The translations under genes and the position numbers were made by a program. A DNA stretch of 64,000 bases from Gilvimarinus polysaccharolyticus (GTDB lineage Bacteria; Pseudomonadota; Gammaproteobacteria; Pseudomonadales; Cellvibrionaceae), in the NCBI RefSeq assembly GCF_001187555.1, contig NZ_LFIJ01000001.1, positions 1,385,497 through 1,449,496 of the forward strand. Reading direction: 5' to 3'. The first letter of the stretch is position 1. Each line of letters begins with the position of its first letter. This document shows, one piece after another, positions 1 to 8,324 of the stretch. The notes under the pieces were generated by a model. That model did not search any database, was not told the DNA's origin, and worked only from the letters and a program-made list of their open reading frames with translations.

Positions 1-69
1 AATATATTTTGTGGAGCCAATAATATCGCGGGGCAACAAATAAAACAAATTCATATTTTTCATCTTTTC

Positions 70-86
70 CATTCCGAACAGGAATG
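70..86. promoter_or_regulatory. Small inverted repeat upstream of the LysR gene
   Basis: CATTCC and GGAATG form a perfect 6-bp inverted repeat around a 5-base spacer, ending 13 bases before the LysR-type start codon. LysR-family regulators often bind dyads close to their own promoter, so this could be an autoregulatory operator. The function is inferred from position and symmetry only. A dyad this short can arise by chance. Confidence 0.3.
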
Positions 87-99
87 ATACTCTAACCCC

Positions 100-978
100 A
101 TGGACACTCAACACTTAACCACGTTTGTCACCGTTGCCGAGACCGGGTCTTTTTCCGACGCCGCCATTAAGTTGCACCTCACCCAACCGGCAATCAGTAA
201 ACGCATCGCACTACTCGAGCAACAACTGGCAAAGAAACTGTTTGATCGATTTGGTAAGAATATCCACCTGACCCCAGCTGGACGCTTATTACTGCCGCAC
301 GCGCGGCAGATATTACAATCAGTCACTGACGCCGGACGCGCACTGGCCGATCTTGACGGTGATATTAGTGGCCCGCTCAGCATTGCCACAAGCCATCATA
401 TTGGGCTACACCGCCTGCCGGCAGTATTGAGTGAGTTTTCTCGCGCCTTTCCCTTAGTGCACCTCGATTTACATTTTTTAGACTCAGAGAAAGCCTTGCT
501 CGCCGTCGAACAAGGTGAATTTGAACTAGGTGTTATAACACTCGGTGAGTATGCAAGCGCGCACATTGCCGAGATTCCCGTCTGGCAAGACACCTTAGAG
601 TTTGTCTGTGCTGCAAACCACCCACTGGCTCTACGCACACAGATTCAACTCAGTGATTTATGTAATTACCAGGCGATTGCTCCTGACAGCAACACTCACA
701 CCACACGACTAATGCAAAAGTTATTTGACCGACAGGATTTAACTTTGGATGTTTCAATGGTCACCAACCACTTAGACACCATCAAAATGATGGTGTCTAT
801 CGGCTTGGGCTGGGGCGTTTTACCCCGCTCGATGATCGATACCAAACTCACCATTCTCGATTTAAAAACACCACCACTGACACGTGAACTAGGTGCGGTT
901 TTTCACACCAAACGCAGTCAAAGCAACGCCGCGCGAAAATTTCTAAATGTTTTACAAAACGCCTCGCAAGCGGAGTAA
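100..978 (+). CDS. LysR-family transcriptional regulator
   Basis: A 292-residue protein of normal LysR length. Residues 1-60 form the winged helix-turn-helix (AETGSFSDAAIKLHLTQPAI, then RIALLEQQL and LFDR). The rest matches the periplasmic-binding-like co-inducer domain, with the usual hinge after about residue 90 and a late SIGLGWGVLPRS motif. It would bind promoter DNA as a tetramer and respond to a small molecule. In related genomes a regulator of this type lies divergent to leuC, but the upstream gene is outside the window, so the regulon is unknown. The ATG follows a short dyad at 70-86. Confidence 0.9.
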   Translation: MDTQHLTTFVTVAETGSFSDAAIKLHLTQPAISKRIALLEQQLAKKLFDRFGKNIHLTPAGRLLLPHARQILQSVTDAGRALADLDGDISGPLSIATSHHIGLHRLPAVLSEFSRAFPLVHLDLHFLDSEKALLAVEQGEFELGVITLGEYASAHIAEIPVWQDTLEFVCAANHPLALRTQIQLSDLCNYQAIAPDSNTHTTRLMQKLFDRQDLTLDVSMVTNHLDTIKMMVSIGLGWGVLPRSMIDTKLTILDLKTPPLTRELGAVFHTKRSQSNAARKFLNVLQNASQAE

Positions 979-1057
979 CCAAGGCTGTTTTAGCACTTAA
1001 CACAATGCTATGATCGCACTCATAATTTAGCCCCTCTGTTACCGCAAGGAATTTACC

Positions 1058-1762
1058 ATGAGAGTTATTTTTGCCGCACCTTTTGTCGCGGTGTGTCTCA
1101 GCGCCATTAGCACCACAGCTCAAGCCGACTTTATTGGTGTAAAAGGCGACATCGGTTTCTGGCGCTCCGACTATGCAGGCAGTGTTGGCCGTGCAGAAAT
1201 CCCCGTAGGAACACTTGGCTACACCGATGAAGGCAACAGATTTTTACACCTTTCGGTAGAACACCCAGTACCGCTAATACCCAACTTTCGGCTAGCTTAT
1301 AGCGATATGGTTGCCGGTCGGTCAGTACCGTGGTCGGGCGGCAGTGCCAGCTCCACCATCGAGCTAACCCACGCGGATGGAACCGTGTATTACGAAATTC
1401 TAGATAACTGGGTCAGTCTCGACTTAGGCTTCTCTGTGCGCATTTATGATGGCAATATCAGTTTAGTCACGCCAGCATTAACAGAGAACATGGAGATAGA
1501 TGAGATTTTGCCAATGGGTTATGCATTAGTCGAAGCAGAGCTACCTTTTACCGGCTGGTCAGCTGGCGTCGAGGGCAATTACACCAACTTTAATGATCAT
1601 CAAATCACTGATTACACCTTAAAGTTACGTTATTTATTTGACTCATTAGTGGACTTGGGGGTCGAGATTGGTTACCGAAACCAATCGATTAATATCGACC
1701 AAGGTATGCGTGCCGACCTAACCCTAGACGGCCCTTACGCTGCGTTTGCATTTCACTTTTAA
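1058..1762 (+). CDS. TIGR04219-like outer-membrane beta-barrel protein
   Basis: A 234-residue exported protein. A signal peptide of about 23 residues ends in AQA before Asp, and the mature part begins with the FIGVKGDIGFWRSD type of strand seen in the TIGR04219 outer-membrane family. Alternating aromatic and polar strands run to a C-terminal FAFHF, which is a typical terminal signal for the barrel assembly machinery. It probably forms a small barrel in the outer membrane; ligand and role are unknown. It follows the LysR gene by 79 bases on the same strand and ends at a hairpin terminator shared with the convergent kinase gene. Confidence 0.8.
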   Translation: MRVIFAAPFVAVCLSAISTTAQADFIGVKGDIGFWRSDYAGSVGRAEIPVGTLGYTDEGNRFLHLSVEHPVPLIPNFRLAYSDMVAGRSVPWSGGSASSTIELTHADGTVYYEILDNWVSLDLGFSVRIYDGNISLVTPALTENMEIDEILPMGYALVEAELPFTGWSAGVEGNYTNFNDHQITDYTLKLRYLFDSLVDLGVEIGYRNQSINIDQGMRADLTLDGPYAAFAFHF

Positions 1763-1789
1763 CAACGTGTGAGACAACTTACCGACCGC

Positions 1790-1826
1790 CTAAACCCCAT
1801 GCAAACAAACACGGTATGGGGTTTAG
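1790..1826. terminator. Bidirectional hairpin between convergent genes
   Basis: CTAAACCCCAT and ATGGGGTTTAG form a perfect 11-bp inverted repeat with a 15-base loop. It sits between the barrel-protein stop (1762) and the histidine-kinase stop (1823) and just overlaps the latter. There is no strong T tract on either side, so it is a likely but not classical intrinsic terminator serving both genes. Confidence 0.55.
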
Positions 1827-3172
1827 TGAGAGACGCTGTTACACGAAGGCTCGTCGGGTATAGGCCAGCTTAGCGTAAAGCACGCGCCGCCCAACATCTG
1901 ACTGCGACTCACCGTCACCGTGCCGCCATGCCAACCCATAATTCGTTTCACAATGGCCAAACCTAAACCAAAACCCTGACCATCTCGTGCCGGCTCTTGA
2001 TGCAGGCGCACAAACGAATCAAATACCCGCCCCCAATCTGCCTCGGCAATACCGGGTCCATCATCCTCCACTGACACTCGGTAGCTATCATCTGCACAAC
2101 TGAGACTCACATGGACACGGCTTCTGGCGTATTTGGCGGCATTACCTAATAAATTTTGCATCACACGTTCAAATAAACCCCATTCACAATAAACGCGCTT
2201 TTCGCTCATCGCATCGTCAAGCGTAAATGTTGGCAACGATATCGGCAGAGCTTCTGCGGCCGTCGTCGCGCGCTTAATTAAGCTATCCATTAAGCCTTGA
2301 ACTAAAGCGCCAAGCGCTCCGGAGCTACCCGCCTGCAACGTAAGTGTCTGTGATTGCGTTTCAAAACCAGCATAATTAAGCAGCTGAGTAATTAACGTCT
2401 CCATTTGCGCGACATCGGTGCGTAAATTAAGCATCTGCCGCTGCCGCTGTGCGGGGGCAACATCTCCCTCGGCTAATTCTAGCGCAAATTTCATGCGCGC
2501 CAGAGGCGTACGTAACTCGTGCGATACGGCATAGGTCATCTCGCGATAAGACGCCAACAACTCATCAATCCGCTGCTGCATCCGATTAAATTCTAGCGAT
2601 AAACTGTACACCGCCGAGCGTGAACTTATACAAACCCGCGCACTACTATCGGCCCGACCAACCAGTCTCGCCTGTGCTTGCAATGACCGCAAATCGCGCA
2701 CCAGCGGCCAGATCCAAAGATAGATCACCAACGCCAACAATAAATAAAAAGCCAACAGCAATAACCGATACCATAAACTCTGACCAGAATCTGCCGGCAG
2801 CACCAGTTGCACCACCAGCTCTGTATCGCGCAAACGATAATAAATGTGTCGCTGCCGATCAGTGAGTAACACCACCGGCTCACCGGCAAGAATTTCTTGC
2901 CTAAGGCTTGAAGATGCAAAATCCGACAACTGATAAACTTGCGCCGATAACGCCAGCTGATCTAATTGATTCTGTATTTTTTTTTGTTGCTTTAGAGGAT
3001 CGCTATTCACTGTGACTACATTTGTTTCAAGCAAGGTGAAAAATGCACGATTAACCGGATCGGAAGATTCCGGATTGGCAACAGATAGGTACAGACGATC
3101 GAGCCCCCAACCGGCACCCAAAATGACCAACACAACAAACAAATACAGCGTTAAAAAAGCTCGACCGAGCAA
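1823..3172 (-). CDS. Sensor histidine kinase, RstB/CarS-like
   Basis: An inner-membrane kinase with two hydrophobic segments flanking a periplasmic sensor region, then a HAMP-like linker. The HisKA box is AVSHELRTPLARMKFAL and the ATPase domain has LLGNAAKYA, DDGPGIAEADWGRVFDSF and GFGLGLAIVKRI, so all catalytic motifs look intact. The open frame extends to a GTG at 3220, but that would overlap the regulator gene by 43 bases without a ribosome site. A TTG at 3172 lies 8 bases after GGAG, just past the regulator stop, and is preferred here. It is the last gene of the mipA-DUF3019-regulator-kinase operon and should phosphorylate the adjacent regulator. The signal is not known. Confidence 0.9.
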   Translation of the reverse strand: MLGRAFLTLYLFVVLVILGAGWGLDRLYLSVANPESSDPVNRAFFTLLETNVVTVNSDPLKQQKKIQNQLDQLALSAQVYQLSDFASSSLRQEILAGEPVVLLTDRQRHIYYRLRDTELVVQLVLPADSGQSLWYRLLLLAFYLLLALVIYLWIWPLVRDLRSLQAQARLVGRADSSARVCISSRSAVYSLSLEFNRMQQRIDELLASYREMTYAVSHELRTPLARMKFALELAEGDVAPAQRQRQMLNLRTDVAQMETLITQLLNYAGFETQSQTLTLQAGSSGALGALVQGLMDSLIKRATTAAEALPISLPTFTLDDAMSEKRVYCEWGLFERVMQNLLGNAAKYARSRVHVSLSCADDSYRVSVEDDGPGIAEADWGRVFDSFVRLHQEPARDGQGFGLGLAIVKRIMGWHGGTVTVSRSQMLGGACFTLSWPIPDEPSCNSVSH

Positions 3173-3177
3173 AGCAG

Positions 3178-3867
3178 CTACTCCCAGGCGTCGGCTACCA
3201 ACATATAACCGCGCCCCCACACTGTTTTAATCCGCGAAGGGTTATCACTGTGATCACCAAGCTTTTTACGCAGGTGCGACACCCGCACATCAACGGTACG
3301 ATCAAGACCATCGTATGGGCGTTGACAAATAGTTGTAAATAAATATTCGCGGCTTAACACCTTGCCCGCTTGGCGTGCCAAGGTCAGCAACAAATCGTAC
3401 TCATGGCTAGATAAAGGCACGACCACGCCAGCTAGTTTTATTTCACGGGCGCTAGCGCGCACCTCTAGCTGACCAATAGTGATACCCCCCGCCTCTATCG
3501 GCTCGCGATTACTACGACGCAACAAGGCATGAATGCGGGCCAGCAACACTCGTGGCTCAGCGGGTTTAATCACATAATCATCCGCGCCAACATCAAACCC
3601 TAAAACCTGATCGGCATCGCCGTCACGCGCGGTTAACATCAATACCGGCCCATCGTATTTCGGGCGAATTTCTTTGCAAATACTAATGCCATCTTTACCC
3701 GGCAGCATTAAATCTAAAATAACGATATCTGGCTGCAAATTTTGTACTTGACGCGGCACATTAAGACCGTGAGATTCCACCACCACCGTAAAGCCATTGG
3801 CCTGTAAGTAATCTTTCACCAATTCAGCTAGGCGCTCATCATCTTCAGCTAACAACACTACATTCAT
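3178..3867 (-). CDS. OmpR-family response regulator, RstA/CarR-like
   Basis: An N-terminal receiver with the acidic pocket LLAEDDE, the phospho-acceptor Asp at about residue 52 in VILDLMLPG and the Lys in VIKPAEP. A C-terminal winged helix follows (SSHEYDLLLTLARQAGKVLSREYL, then RTVDVRVSHLRKKL). The ATG at 3867 overlaps the stop of the upstream DUF3019 gene as TGATG, which implies translational coupling; five further upstream residues in the frame are probably not translated. OmpR-type regulators bind direct repeats, and an RstA-box-like site lies before mipA at 5390-5403, so feedback on its own operon is plausible. V. cholerae has a comparable ompV-linked CarRS/VprAB system; equivalence is inference. 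Confidence 0.92.
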   Translation of the reverse strand: MNVVLLAEDDERLAELVKDYLQANGFTVVVESHGLNVPRQVQNLQPDIVILDLMLPGKDGISICKEIRPKYDGPVLMLTARDGDADQVLGFDVGADDYVIKPAEPRVLLARIHALLRRSNREPIEAGGITIGQLEVRASAREIKLAGVVVPLSSHEYDLLLTLARQAGKVLSREYLFTTICQRPYDGLDRTVDVRVSHLRKKLGDHSDNPSRIKTVWGRGYMLVADAWE

Positions 3868-4322
3868 CAAAAAAAGCTCCATGGATTACGCCGACGACGG
3901 CGATAACGCTTGGCATCGGCAATCACCTCAAACGCGCTACTGGCAACTACCTGTTGACCACTCAACTCAATCAGCTGAAACTGAACATCACTTTCGGTTT
4001 CTAACATTGAAGTATGACTGCCCGAGCGGGATTGTTGCCAGCAATCAAGCGGATCGGGTTCACCTTGCTCATAAAGACATAGCGAACGGTTGTGATCGGC
4101 GCGCCAGTTAACCCTCACCCGATCGCGACACACGTTCTCCCCTTCACCTAACACACACAAATTAGGCTGAACGGTTAACTTTACAGTAGAGTCTTCTGGG
4201 GCAGCATACGCCGGTATTGTCGCCCACAGTACGACTCCAGCGACGATAAAACATCCCAGCCTATGCGGACTAAAAATGATAAACGCCCCCGATAAAAACA
4301 GTCGTCGAGCCTCTTTGATCAA
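3867..4322 (-). CDS. DUF3019 domain protein, exported
   Basis: A small protein whose conserved core carries four cysteines in two pairs (NLCVLGEGENVCRDRV and SLCLYEQGEPDPLDCW) around a VNWRAD strand, the pattern of DUF3019. A hydrophobic stretch ending AYA before APEDS looks like a signal peptide, so it is probably periplasmic with two disulfides. The tail is rich in arginine (RYRRRRRN). The open frame begins at a TTG at 4322, inside mipA. An ATT at 4277 with GGGG upstream would give a better signal peptide, so the true start is uncertain. It lies between mipA and the two-component genes and may assist envelope sensing; no function is established. Confidence 0.75.
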   Translation of the reverse strand: MIKEARRLFLSGAFIIFSPHRLGCFIVAGVVLWATIPAYAAPEDSTVKLTVQPNLCVLGEGENVCRDRVRVNWRADHNRSLCLYEQGEPDPLDCWQQSRSGSHTSMLETESDVQFQLIELSGQQVVASSAFEVIADAKRYRRRRRNPWSFF

Positions 4323-5277
4323 TCAAAGGACTGTCTTTAATACCTTCGCCAAACCACTTTTGATGCAAGGTCGCCTGTAGCGTCCAATGCTTCGCCAGTG
4401 GACGGCGCCAATCGAGGCGAACATAGGGCGTTACGCTATCACCCGCCCGATACACTAACTCCGGGTCCTGCCCCACCTCATCAGTATCAAGCCCGTAGTA
4501 GTAATCGACCAAGGCATCACTCTGCCAGACAAACCCACCGGCCAAGGTAAACTCATTGCGCCCGTAGCGCAGACGCTGATCGACACCGGCGCGTAACTCT
4601 TGCCCACCGTGAACATCAATCAAATCATTTAATAACTGTAAGCTAAGCCCCGTGTTTTGATAATAAAGGCTGTACTCCAAGCCACCGAGCAGCGCCATTC
4701 GACGCGGACTTAGATCATCCAAGGTGACCGCCGCTTGAGTTTGTTCTGCGGCAAAATTGCGCTTATGGAAAAACTCACTGGGGCCATCTTTGTCGGTAGT
4801 ATTTGGGGTTTTGGTCGTATCTTCTACGGTTTCCGTATCGCCTACAAAACCCTGCCCATCGCTTGGCACCATACTGATGGTGTGGCTGCCGCCTGCCCCC
4901 TCGATGACAAAGTTACCCAATGACAAATCATTAAAGTAGGTTTGATCAAGTCCCAACGTTGTGACTACCGCGACTGTTTGATGCTCGCTCTCAAACAGTG
5001 AATAACCTAACGTTGTGGTATCAAAAAAGAACCGCTCACCATAATAGCTAGCCTGAGGTAACAATAAGACAGGAATATCATCACCGCCCACCAGCGGATT
5101 GGTACGGCCACCAAGGCCAACGCCCAACGAAACCTGCCACTCCCCAATGGCGACGCAATCACTCGGATGCTCCTGGCAGTGAGAATCGGCAGCGCTTAAC
5201 GGTGACGACACAGACAGCGCACACAGCAACCACGCCGCTCTGGATATACCCCGTATTTGATTTAACATTACACTCAC
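4270..5277 (-). CDS. MipA/OmpV family outer-membrane protein
   Basis: About 335 residues with a signal peptide ending near SPLSA-AD. The mature start GEWQVSLGVGLGGRTNPLVGGDD and the ILLLPQASYYGERFFFD-type second strand are typical of MipA/OmpV proteins, and the protein ends GGVYHF, a barrel-terminal signal. An insertion of about 70 residues near the middle (around TVEDTTKTPNTTDKDG) is acidic and Thr-rich and looks like an extended loop. The family includes the E. coli MltA-interacting scaffold protein and vibrio OmpV; the exact role here is unknown. It is the first gene of the operon that ends in the RstAB-like system. Starts at GTG 5277 or ATG 5268 are both possible. Confidence 0.88.
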   Translation of the reverse strand: MSVMLNQIRGISRAAWLLCALSVSSPLSAADSHCQEHPSDCVAIGEWQVSLGVGLGGRTNPLVGGDDIPVLLLPQASYYGERFFFDTTTLGYSLFESEHQTVAVVTTLGLDQTYFNDLSLGNFVIEGAGGSHTISMVPSDGQGFVGDTETVEDTTKTPNTTDKDGPSEFFHKRNFAAEQTQAAVTLDDLSPRRMALLGGLEYSLYYQNTGLSLQLLNDLIDVHGGQELRAGVDQRLRYGRNEFTLAGGFVWQSDALVDYYYGLDTDEVGQDPELVYRAGDSVTPYVRLDWRRPLAKHWTLQATLHQKWFGEGIKDSPLIDQRGSTTVFIGGVYHF

Positions 5278-5389
5278 AAAAGCACCTTAACTTACATTAA
5301 TCGCCAGAATATCTCAGGCTCTCCTGGTCATCCCACCTTCACTATAGAAAAATTAGGCCACCCTAGGCTAGTAAATCACCCTGGGGTTT

Positions 5390-5403
5390 TGTAACAGATT
5401 GTA
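5390..5403 (-). promoter_or_regulatory. RstA-box-like site upstream of mipA
   Basis: Read on the minus strand this is TACAATCTGTTACA. The E. coli RstA box is TACATNTNGTTACA, so 10 of its 12 fixed positions match. It lies about 113 bases before the mipA start and about 43 bases upstream of a TATAGT hexamer that lacks a good -35 element, as expected of an activated promoter. The downstream operon encodes an RstAB-like pair. Binding is inferred. Confidence 0.5.
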
Positions 5404-5414
5404 ATAACTCAAAA

Positions 5415-6176
5415 TTAAAGCGTTAAATGCTTCGGATCGGGTATCCGTAAACGCGAGACCAATGGATGCTGTTGGCGCTTTAATTCGGTCAAAACCAACT
5501 GTGCCACTTCACGCGCTCCTAGGTGATTAAGGTGTGTGTCATCAGTCACGCCCAGAGGGTAATTAGGATGCAAGTTAGCAGCAATATGCATAAAACGCAG
5601 TGCCGACAGCTCATCGCCCAGCGCGCCAAAATAGTTGCGAGTAATGGCCTCCATATCCACCAAAACAACCTTTTGTACATGAGCAAGCTCGCGCACAAGA
5701 TCCGGATAAACACCATGAGTCGGCGTGATCACACCCTGCTCGTTAAAATAACGACGCGTGATTGGCGTTAATAAAATAGGCTCGGCCTGTTTAAGGCGCA
5801 CATCGGCAACAAACCTAGCAAGGTTAGCTTTATAGTCCTGGGGCGGCGTGTAACGGTCTTGCTTATGCTCGGATTGATCGTTATGACCAAACTGGATCAG
5901 TACATAATCGCCTGGTTGCAACGCTGCCACAATTTCACCCCAGCGCCCCTCGGTAATAAAAGTGCGAGTACTGCGGCCATTGCGGGCGCGATTATCCACC
6001 ACAATATTCTCGTCAAAAAAGTAACTGAACGGTACACCCCAACCGGTCTCGGGGTAATCTTTCACCTCTTTAATCGACATGGTCGAATCGCCAGCCATAA
6101 ATACCCGCGTTATTTCGGTGCCATAACTGACCAAGCTCATCAACAACAACACACAAACCATAAAAACGCGGGACAT
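5415..6176 (-). CDS. Rhamnogalacturonan acetylesterase-like SGNH hydrolase (CE12 type)
   Basis: A secreted esterase of about 253 residues. After a signal peptide (through LVSYG) come the SGNH blocks: MAGDST with nucleophile Ser near residue 31, GWGVPF, the oxyanion Asn in RARNGRST, GHNDQS, and the C-terminal Asp and His in DDTHLNHLG. This order matches the CE12 enzymes that remove acetyl groups from rhamnogalacturonan or other plant polysaccharides. The ATG at 6176 has GGAGG seven bases upstream and is preferred over the TTG at 6182. It stands alone with no neighbouring glycosidase or TonB receptor. The precise substrate cannot be read from sequence. Confidence 0.85.
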   Translation of the reverse strand: MSRVFMVCVLLLMSLVSYGTEITRVFMAGDSTMSIKEVKDYPETGWGVPFSYFFDENIVVDNRARNGRSTRTFITEGRWGEIVAALQPGDYVLIQFGHNDQSEHKQDRYTPPQDYKANLARFVADVRLKQAEPILLTPITRRYFNEQGVITPTHGVYPDLVRELAHVQKVVLVDMEAITRNYFGALGDELSALRFMHIAANLHPNYPLGVTDDTHLNHLGAREVAQLVLTELKRQQHPLVSRLRIPDPKHLTL

Positions 6177-6227
6177 AAGCAAACCTCCAAGATGAATTAT
6201 TAATCATCGTGCCTTTAGCAAAAAGAA

Positions 6228-7025
6228 TCAGCCGAGTGGTAAAGTAAAATCATCGGCATCTAAATGTGCAGGAAAGCCCGCCCGATACGCTTTAAGCTCC
6301 GCACCATCCAACAGCGCATTAATCACAGTGACATCGGCTCCCGCATCGGCAAGCAATTTACCCTCGGGTGAGTAAACCACACTGCCGCCGGCATAATCTT
6401 GCTCATAAACATCGCGACCAACGCGGTTAACGCCAATGACATACGTTTGATTTTCGATTGCCCGCGCCTTTAACAACGTACGCCAATGATCTTGTCGCGC
6501 CGCCGGCCAATTAGCGACATAAAGTGCTAGGTCATAATCGCCGCGATTACGACTAAAAACCGGAAAGCGCAAGTCATAACACACCTGCACCAGTACTCGC
6601 CATGAACCGATACTAAACACTTGGCGTTTATTACCCGCGCTATAGCGTTCGTGCTCGCCGGCCATACGAAACAAATGCCGCTTATCGTAATAAGCCAATG
6701 GCTGGCCTGGAGCGGCCCACAGTAGACGATTAAAATGAGTAGGATGAGAAGTCGTTGAAGCTGAAGCAAAGACCACCGAGCCGGTGATAACTGCGTTATA
6801 GCGGGAGGCTTGCCGTATTAACCACTGACTTACAGCTCCTGCTTCGGTTTCGGCATGTTGCCGCGCACGAGGATGAAACCCGGTGGTAAACACCTCTGGC
6901 AGGACAATCAAATCGAGCTCGGCGTGACAATGCGCACTAAGTTGCTGTTCAAAGGCGGCCAAATTAGCCGCACTGTCATCGGGGATAATATCGCTTTGAA
7001 CTAGAGCTACACGTAAATCGGACAT
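6228..7025 (-). CDS. Nitrilase-superfamily omega-amidase, YafV-like
   Basis: A 265-residue cytosolic hydrolase with the nitrilase triad: Glu at about residue 44 in VLPEVFTTGF, Lys in YDKRHLFRMAGE, and nucleophile Cys in QVCYDLRFPVFSR. The spacing and the LFRMAGE motif resemble YafV and mammalian Nit2, which hydrolyse alpha-ketoglutaramate or ketosuccinamate and so repair by-products of transaminases. It lies just downstream of aroC on the same strand with a 54-base gap and may be co-transcribed with it. The family call is firm; the substrate is by family. Confidence 0.88.
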   Translation of the reverse strand: MSDLRVALVQSDIIPDDSAANLAAFEQQLSAHCHAELDLIVLPEVFTTGFHPRARQHAETEAGAVSQWLIRQASRYNAVITGSVVFASASTTSHPTHFNRLLWAAPGQPLAYYDKRHLFRMAGEHERYSAGNKRQVFSIGSWRVLVQVCYDLRFPVFSRNRGDYDLALYVANWPAARQDHWRTLLKARAIENQTYVIGVNRVGRDVYEQDYAGGSVVYSPEGKLLADAGADVTVINALLDGAELKAYRAGFPAHLDADDFTLPLG

Positions 7026-7079
7026 ATAAAGGCCTATTGAGCGCGCTCAGGCAGCCAAACGACAAACCGCTACGAGTTG

Positions 7080-8180
7080 TTAGTCACACTGTGCGGGGAT
7101 ATGCGGGATCGAATGCTCGACACCGCCGTTTTGGCCGCGCTGGCGTAAAACGTGATCTATTAATACTAGCGCTAACATCGCCTCGGCAATGGGCGTTGCG
7201 CGAATCCCAACACAAGGGTCATGACGACCGGTAGTCACCACCTCGACTGGGGCACCGTGGACATCGACACTACGACCGGGAATACGCAAACTGGAGGTGG
7301 GTTTTAACGCCATATGCGCAACAATATCTTGACCTGTTGAGATGCCCCCCAAAATACCGCCGGCATTATTTGAGACAAATCCTTCGGGTAATATTTCATC
7401 GCGATGCTCGGTACCTTTTTGCGCAACACTGGCAAAACCGGCACCTATCTCGACGCCCTTAACGGCGTTAATGCTCATCAAGGCATGGGCAATTTCCGCA
7501 TCTAAACGATCAAAAATGGGCTCGCCTAAGCCTGCCGCAACACCACTGGCCACCACGGTAATTTTAGCGCCGACAGAGTTGCCCTCTTTGCCCAGCGCTT
7601 GCATATAGGCTTCCATTTCCGGGACTTTGCTGGCATCGGGGCAAAAGAAGGGGTTGTTGGCAACTTCGTTCCAGTCAACCGATTCAATCGCAATAGGCCC
7701 CAATTGCGATAAATAACCACGTATTTCAATGGCAAAGAATTCTTTTAGGTATTTTTTCGCAATCGCACCAGCGGCCACACGCATCGCGGTTTCGCGGGCC
7801 GAGCTACGGCCACCGCCACGATAATCGCGCACACCGTATTTATGCATATAGCTGTAATCGGCGTGGGCGGGGCGAAACTGATCTTTAATATTAGAGTAGT
7901 CTTTCGAGCGCTGATCGGTGTTTTCAATTAACAGGCCGATAGGTGTGCCGGTGGTTTTACCTTCAAACACGCCCGATAGAATCTTGACCTGATCGGCCTC
8001 ACGTCGCTGCGTGGTATAACGCGACTGGCCGGGCTTGCGCCGGTCTAAATCCAGCTGGATATCGTCTTCGGTAAGAGCTAATCCTGGCGGGCAGCCATCA
8101 ACGATACAACCTAAAGCCAAGCCGTGGCTTTCACCAAACGTTGTGATTGTAAAAAGCTTGCCAAAACTGTTGCCAGACAT
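7080..8180 (-). CDS. aroC: Chorismate synthase
   Basis: Converts 5-enolpyruvylshikimate-3-phosphate to chorismate, the last common step of aromatic amino-acid synthesis, using reduced FMN. The 366-residue length is usual. All three family signatures are present: [19 protein letters not shown] near the N-terminus, the central basic run [19 protein letters not shown], and the C-terminal [18 protein letters not shown]. It starts at ATG 8180, downstream of prmB on the same strand, the usual prmB-aroC arrangement in this class. Confidence 0.98.
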   Translation of the reverse strand: MSGNSFGKLFTITTFGESHGLALGCIVDGCPPGLALTEDDIQLDLDRRKPGQSRYTTQRREADQVKILSGVFEGKTTGTPIGLLIENTDQRSKDYSNIKDQFRPAHADYSYMHKYGVRDYRGGGRSSARETAMRVAAGAIAKKYLKEFFAIEIRGYLSQLGPIAIESVDWNEVANNPFFCPDASKVPEMEAYMQALGKEGNSVGAKITVVASGVAAGLGEPIFDRLDAEIAHALMSINAVKGVEIGAGFASVAQKGTEHRDEILPEGFVSNNAGGILGGISTGQDIVAHMALKPTSSLRIPGRSVDVHGAPVEVVTTGRHDPCVGIRATPIAEAMLALVLIDHVLRQRGQNGGVEHSIPHIPAQCD

Positions 8181-8324
8181 AACGGTTCCATTACTGTAAA
8201 CGAATAATAAGGGGCGATTATACGCATATTAAATCGCGATGTATCGCCAGCTAGATTCAAAGTATCGCCACTTAGATTCAAATTTGAAGCACTGCAGCCA
8301 GATAACCACCGGCCTAGCAATCCG

